A DNA stretch of 64,000 bases from an uncultured Roseobacter sp. (GTDB taxonomy: Bacteria > Pseudomonadota > Alphaproteobacteria > Rhodobacterales > Rhodobacteraceae): assembly GCF_947488185.1 (NCBI RefSeq), contig NZ_CANKYM010000003.1, positions 186,001-250,000 on the forward strand, given 5' to 3'. Under the pieces are notes generated by a model. That model did no database searches and was not told the origin of the DNA. It was given only the letters and a program-made list of their open reading frames with translations. The number at the start of each line of letters is the position of its first letter. The stretch's first letter is position 1. The position numbers were made by a program, and so were the translations under genes. Positions 61,116 to 64,000 of the stretch are shown here, piece by piece.

Positions 61116-61293
61116 GCGGCGGACTTTCGGGGGTGGCGGCGGGACGGCGCTGTTGCGCGGGCGCGCAAGGCGCCCCGCCCGCCGTCCCGGTCTGGTGCTG
61201 GAGACGGAGAGGAGCTGACGGGTGCCGCAGGCGTGCAAAGCGCAGCCACCGGTCCCCAAGACATGCGTGTGGGGCTTCTTCGGCGCTGCCCCC

Positions 61294-62250
61294 TCATTTT
61301 GGGTGCCTCAGTCTCGGGTTGGCGAGGATCGACACGATATCGGCCACGAGGTTCAGCCCGATGTAGACGGCGGCGAAGATCAGCCCGCAGGCCTGCACCA
61401 CGGGCACGTCGCGTTTGCTCACGTGATCCACGAGGTATTGCCCCATGCCGGGATAGGCAAAGACCACTTCGACCACCACCACGCCGACCACCAGATAGGC
61501 GAGGTTCAGCATCACCACATTCACGATGGGCGCGATGGCGTTTGGGAACGCGTGTTTGCGGATGATCTTGAGCATGCCGAGGCCCTTGAGCTCGGCCGTT
61601 TCGATATAGGCCGATTGCATCACGTTCAGGATCGCCGCGCGGGTCATGCGCATCATGTGGGCCAGCACCACGAGGGTGAGCACCATCACGGGGATGGCGA
61701 TGGCGTTGAGCTTCTGCCCGAGACTCATGCTCTCGTTGATGATCGCAACGGAGGAAAACATGCCCCATTGGATCGACACCCAGTAGATTAGCACGTAGCC
61801 GATCATGAATTCCGGGATGGAGATCGTGGTCAGGGTCACGCCGGAGATGAGCTTGTCGGGCCAGCGGTCCTTGTAACGCACCGCGAGCAGCCCGAGGAAG
61901 ATCGACAGCGGCACGGCGATCACGGCGGCCCAGAAGGCGAGGAAGAGCGTGTTGCCAAGGCGGCTGCCAAGGCTTTCGGCGATGTCGCGGCCATTGGTCA
62001 GCGCGGTGCCGAGATCGCCCTGCAGCACGCCGCCCAGCCAGCTGAAATAGCGGGTCAGGGCGGGTTGATCCATGCCCAGTTCCGCGCGCAGGTTCGCAAG
62101 CGCTTCGGGCGTGGCCGACTGGCCGAGGATGGATTGCGCCACGTCGCCCGGCAGGATCGAGGTGCCGACGAAGATCAGGATCGAGGCGGCGAAGAGCAGG
62201 AGGAGGCCCAACGCGAGGCGTTGGGCAACCAGTTTCAGGATCGGGTGCAT
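61294..62250 (-). CDS. peptide-type ABC importer permease (DppB-like)
   Basis: A 318-residue permease. The N-terminus LKLVAQRLALGLLLLFAASI and the motif GDLGTALTNGRDIAESLGSR are DppB-like, and the EAA loop reads YIETAELKGLGMLKIIRKHA. It follows the binding-protein gene by 16 bases. Confidence 0.92.
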   Translation of the reverse strand: MHPILKLVAQRLALGLLLLFAASILIFVGTSILPGDVAQSILGQSATPEALANLRAELGMDQPALTRYFSWLGGVLQGDLGTALTNGRDIAESLGSRLGNTLFLAFWAAVIAVPLSIFLGLLAVRYKDRWPDKLISGVTLTTISIPEFMIGYVLIYWVSIQWGMFSSVAIINESMSLGQKLNAIAIPVMVLTLVVLAHMMRMTRAAILNVMQSAYIETAELKGLGMLKIIRKHAFPNAIAPIVNVVMLNLAYLVVGVVVVEVVFAYPGMGQYLVDHVSKRDVPVVQACGLIFAAVYIGLNLVADIVSILANPRLRHPK

Positions 62251-62266
62251 CAGCCGGACCCGCGCG

Positions 62267-63862
62267 TTACGCGTCGGTCAGCCAGCATTTGATCGGGGCC
62301 TTGTTGTTCATCAGGGGCCCGTTGGGATCATCGACCCAGCCGCCGACATTGGCCGCGATTGCGCCCACGAAATCGTTGAACATCGGCAGGATCAGACCGC
62401 CTTCGTCGCGCAGCATGACGGCCATCTTGGAGTAGATCTCCTTGCGCTTGACCTCGTCGATCTCGGCGCGGGCCGCGAGCAGCATTTCGTCGAATTCCGG
62501 CACCTTGAAGCGGGTGTCGTTCCAGTCGGCGGTCGACAGGTAGGCTGTCGAATACATCTGGTCCTGCACAGGGCGGCCGCCCCAGTAGGAGGCGCAGAAG
62601 GGCTGCACGTTCCAGACCTCGGACCAGTAGCCGTCGTTGGGCTCGCGCTTGATTTCCAGCGGAATGCCCGCGGCCTGTGCGGATTGCTGGAAGAGCGCTG
62701 CGGCATCGACTGCCCCGGGGAAGGCGCCATCGGCGGTGCGCAGGATGATCGGAGAGCCGTCGTGGCCGGATTTCTTGTAGTGCTCTGCCGCCTTGGCCAG
62801 ATCATGCGCGCGCTGCGCGATCGAGGTGTCAAAGAGCGGATAGCCTGCGTTGATCGGGAAGTCGTTGCCGATAGAGCCATAGCCGCGCAGGATCTTGTCC
62901 ACCATTTCCTGCCGGTTGATCGCGTATTTCAGCGCTAGGCGCAGTTCATTGTTATCAAAAGGTGCCGTGTCCACATGCATGATGAAGACGTAGTGGCCAC
63001 GCCCGGCGGTGGATTTCACGCTGAGGGAGGGGGCACGGTCGAGCAGGCCCGCGACCTTGGGATCGACCCGGTTGATCATATGCACCTGGCCGGATTGCAG
63101 CGCCGCCGTCCGTGCCGTGGCGTCGTTCAGCACCAGCTGTTCGGAGAATTCGGCAAAGCCGCGGTTCTCGGCGTCCCAGTAATCCTCGCGACGCTTGAAG
63201 CCGTGGCGCACGCCGGGCTCGTCGAATTCGATGGTGTAAGGGCCGGTGCCGATGCCTGCGCCGGGATCGTCCATGCCGCCGCCGGGCTGGATCATCAGGT
63301 GGTAATCCGCCATAAGGTAGGGCAGGTCGGCGTTGCCGGTGCTGAGGTTCACGATGAAGTTGTCGCCATCGACCTTCATGTCCTCGATGCCGCGCATGAT
63401 GCCGAGCGCGCCGGACTGGCTGTCCTCGTTTGAGTGGCGCTGCATGGTCATCAGCACGTCTTCGGGTGTCATGTCCTTGCCGTTGGAGAAGGGCACGCCC
63501 TTGCGGATTTTGAATACCCATTGCTTGGCATCGGCGGAACCCTCGACGCTCTCGGCCATGCGGTATTCGATATTGCCGTCCGCGCCCACGTCGACCAGCG
63601 TCTCGCCCCAGTGACGCAGGTTGTAGAGCGGTACCTCGGAGGCGGTGAGGGCGGGGTCTTGTGTATTCGTGCTTTCGCCGCCCGACGCGCCGAGCTTGAG
63701 CGTGCCGCCGCGTACAGGGCCTGCAGCTTTGGCCGCACTTGCCAGCATCGAATTGGCCACAGCGGCAGTAACGCCCAGGGCCGCCGCCCGGCCGACGAAT
63801 TCGCGGCGGGTCATCAGGCCCTTGGTCACTTTTTCACTGAGGTGTTTGAGTTGATCGGTCAT
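62267..63862 (-). CDS. peptide-type ABC importer substrate-binding protein
   Basis: A 531-residue binding protein of the SBP_bac_5 family. It starts at ATG 63862 (MTDQLKHLSE) with a Tat-like signal (LMTRREFVGRAAALGVTAAV). The mature fold includes GTLKLGASGGESTNTQDPAL, the segment RKGVPFSNGKDMTPEDVLMT and a C-terminal ADWNDTRFKVPEFDEMLLAA. The substrate is a peptide or similar compound. It is the first gene of the importer operon. Confidence 0.92.
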   Translation of the reverse strand: MTDQLKHLSEKVTKGLMTRREFVGRAAALGVTAAVANSMLASAAKAAGPVRGGTLKLGASGGESTNTQDPALTASEVPLYNLRHWGETLVDVGADGNIEYRMAESVEGSADAKQWVFKIRKGVPFSNGKDMTPEDVLMTMQRHSNEDSQSGALGIMRGIEDMKVDGDNFIVNLSTGNADLPYLMADYHLMIQPGGGMDDPGAGIGTGPYTIEFDEPGVRHGFKRREDYWDAENRGFAEFSEQLVLNDATARTAALQSGQVHMINRVDPKVAGLLDRAPSLSVKSTAGRGHYVFIMHVDTAPFDNNELRLALKYAINRQEMVDKILRGYGSIGNDFPINAGYPLFDTSIAQRAHDLAKAAEHYKKSGHDGSPIILRTADGAFPGAVDAAALFQQSAQAAGIPLEIKREPNDGYWSEVWNVQPFCASYWGGRPVQDQMYSTAYLSTADWNDTRFKVPEFDEMLLAARAEIDEVKRKEIYSKMAVMLRDEGGLILPMFNDFVGAIAANVGGWVDDPNGPLMNNKAPIKCWLTDA

Positions 63863-64000
63863 GTGGGTCTCCCGGTTGAATTGTGCGTCTGAAGCGCATC
63901 TTTGTTCTGGTGATGCGTAAGGCTTGCGCATTTCGGGGCCTGTCGCAAGGTCTTTTGATCACATTCTGTAACGCCAGATTCACAGGTGATCGCGCTCGAC

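Noticed and set aside
1..64000. CRISPR arrays, rRNA genes, prophage structural genes or a complete insertion sequence
   Set aside because: No regularly spaced repeats, no rRNA-like segments, no capsid or tail genes and no intact transposase were seen.

Overview
The window looks like chromosome from a marine alphaproteobacterium of the Roseobacter group (Rhodobacterales). This rests on GC-rich codon use, a protein with a VPLPA-type C-terminal sorting signal, Roseobacter-like families (DUF3726, M19-like dipeptidases, UrtABCDE beside formamidase) and dense short operons. I identify no species.

Layout. 0-11.8 kb: end of an AraC regulator, a small membrane protein, RidA, LysR, and an operon of aldehyde dehydrogenase, an M19-like protein lacking usual metal ligands, a 567-residue protein I do not recognise and a DUF3726 protein; then an EEP-family phosphatase/nuclease, a beta-hydroxyacid dehydrogenase with DinB, and a MocR regulator. 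12.2-19.5 kb: a locus with a sulfur and amino-acid flavour that is visibly decaying. It holds an amino-acid ABC binding protein fused in frame to the tail of its permease, an intact MBL hydrolase, a frameshifted VOC protein, a cystathionine beta-lyase with a frameshift and a nonsense codon, an intact BisC-like molybdoenzyme, an IclR regulator and a truncated rhodanese. 19.5-23.7 kb: a MerR/SDR/solute-binding operon, VOC, RidA, a shortened LysR and a tyrosine recombinase. 23.9-29.1 kb: a copper module (DUF411, multicopper oxidase, CopD, CopC) facing a cytochrome c gene across two mirrored CueR-type operators, plus a Crp/Fnr regulator and a Spy-like periplasmic protein.

29.36-51.24 kb: a genomic island of about 21.9 kb inserted in the anticodon loop of a tRNA-Gly(UCC) gene. 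The two halves of the host gene lie at the ends (5' half 29323-29361, 3' half 51225-51270). They share an 11-base core, and their anticodon-stem arms pair perfectly with each other. The island carries an integrase next to the left end, excisionase-like and replication-like DNA-binding proteins, a transposase relic, a permease-fused hybrid sensor kinase with a LuxR-type response regulator, a UrtABCDE-FmdAB amide/urea uptake and formamidase operon, a nitroreductase-like gene, an HxlR/OsmC/flavin monooxygenase/methyltransferase module, and its own complete tRNA-Gly(UCC) gene just inside the right end. That tRNA gene would replace the one the insertion destroys.

51.4-64 kb: ordinary chromosome resumes with an ABC exporter, acyl-CoA synthetase, a phosphodiesterase-family protein, a short LOV photoreceptor, a thioredoxin-like protein, a VPLPA-CTERM protein and a peptide-type ABC importer (binding protein, two permeases, fused double ATPase).
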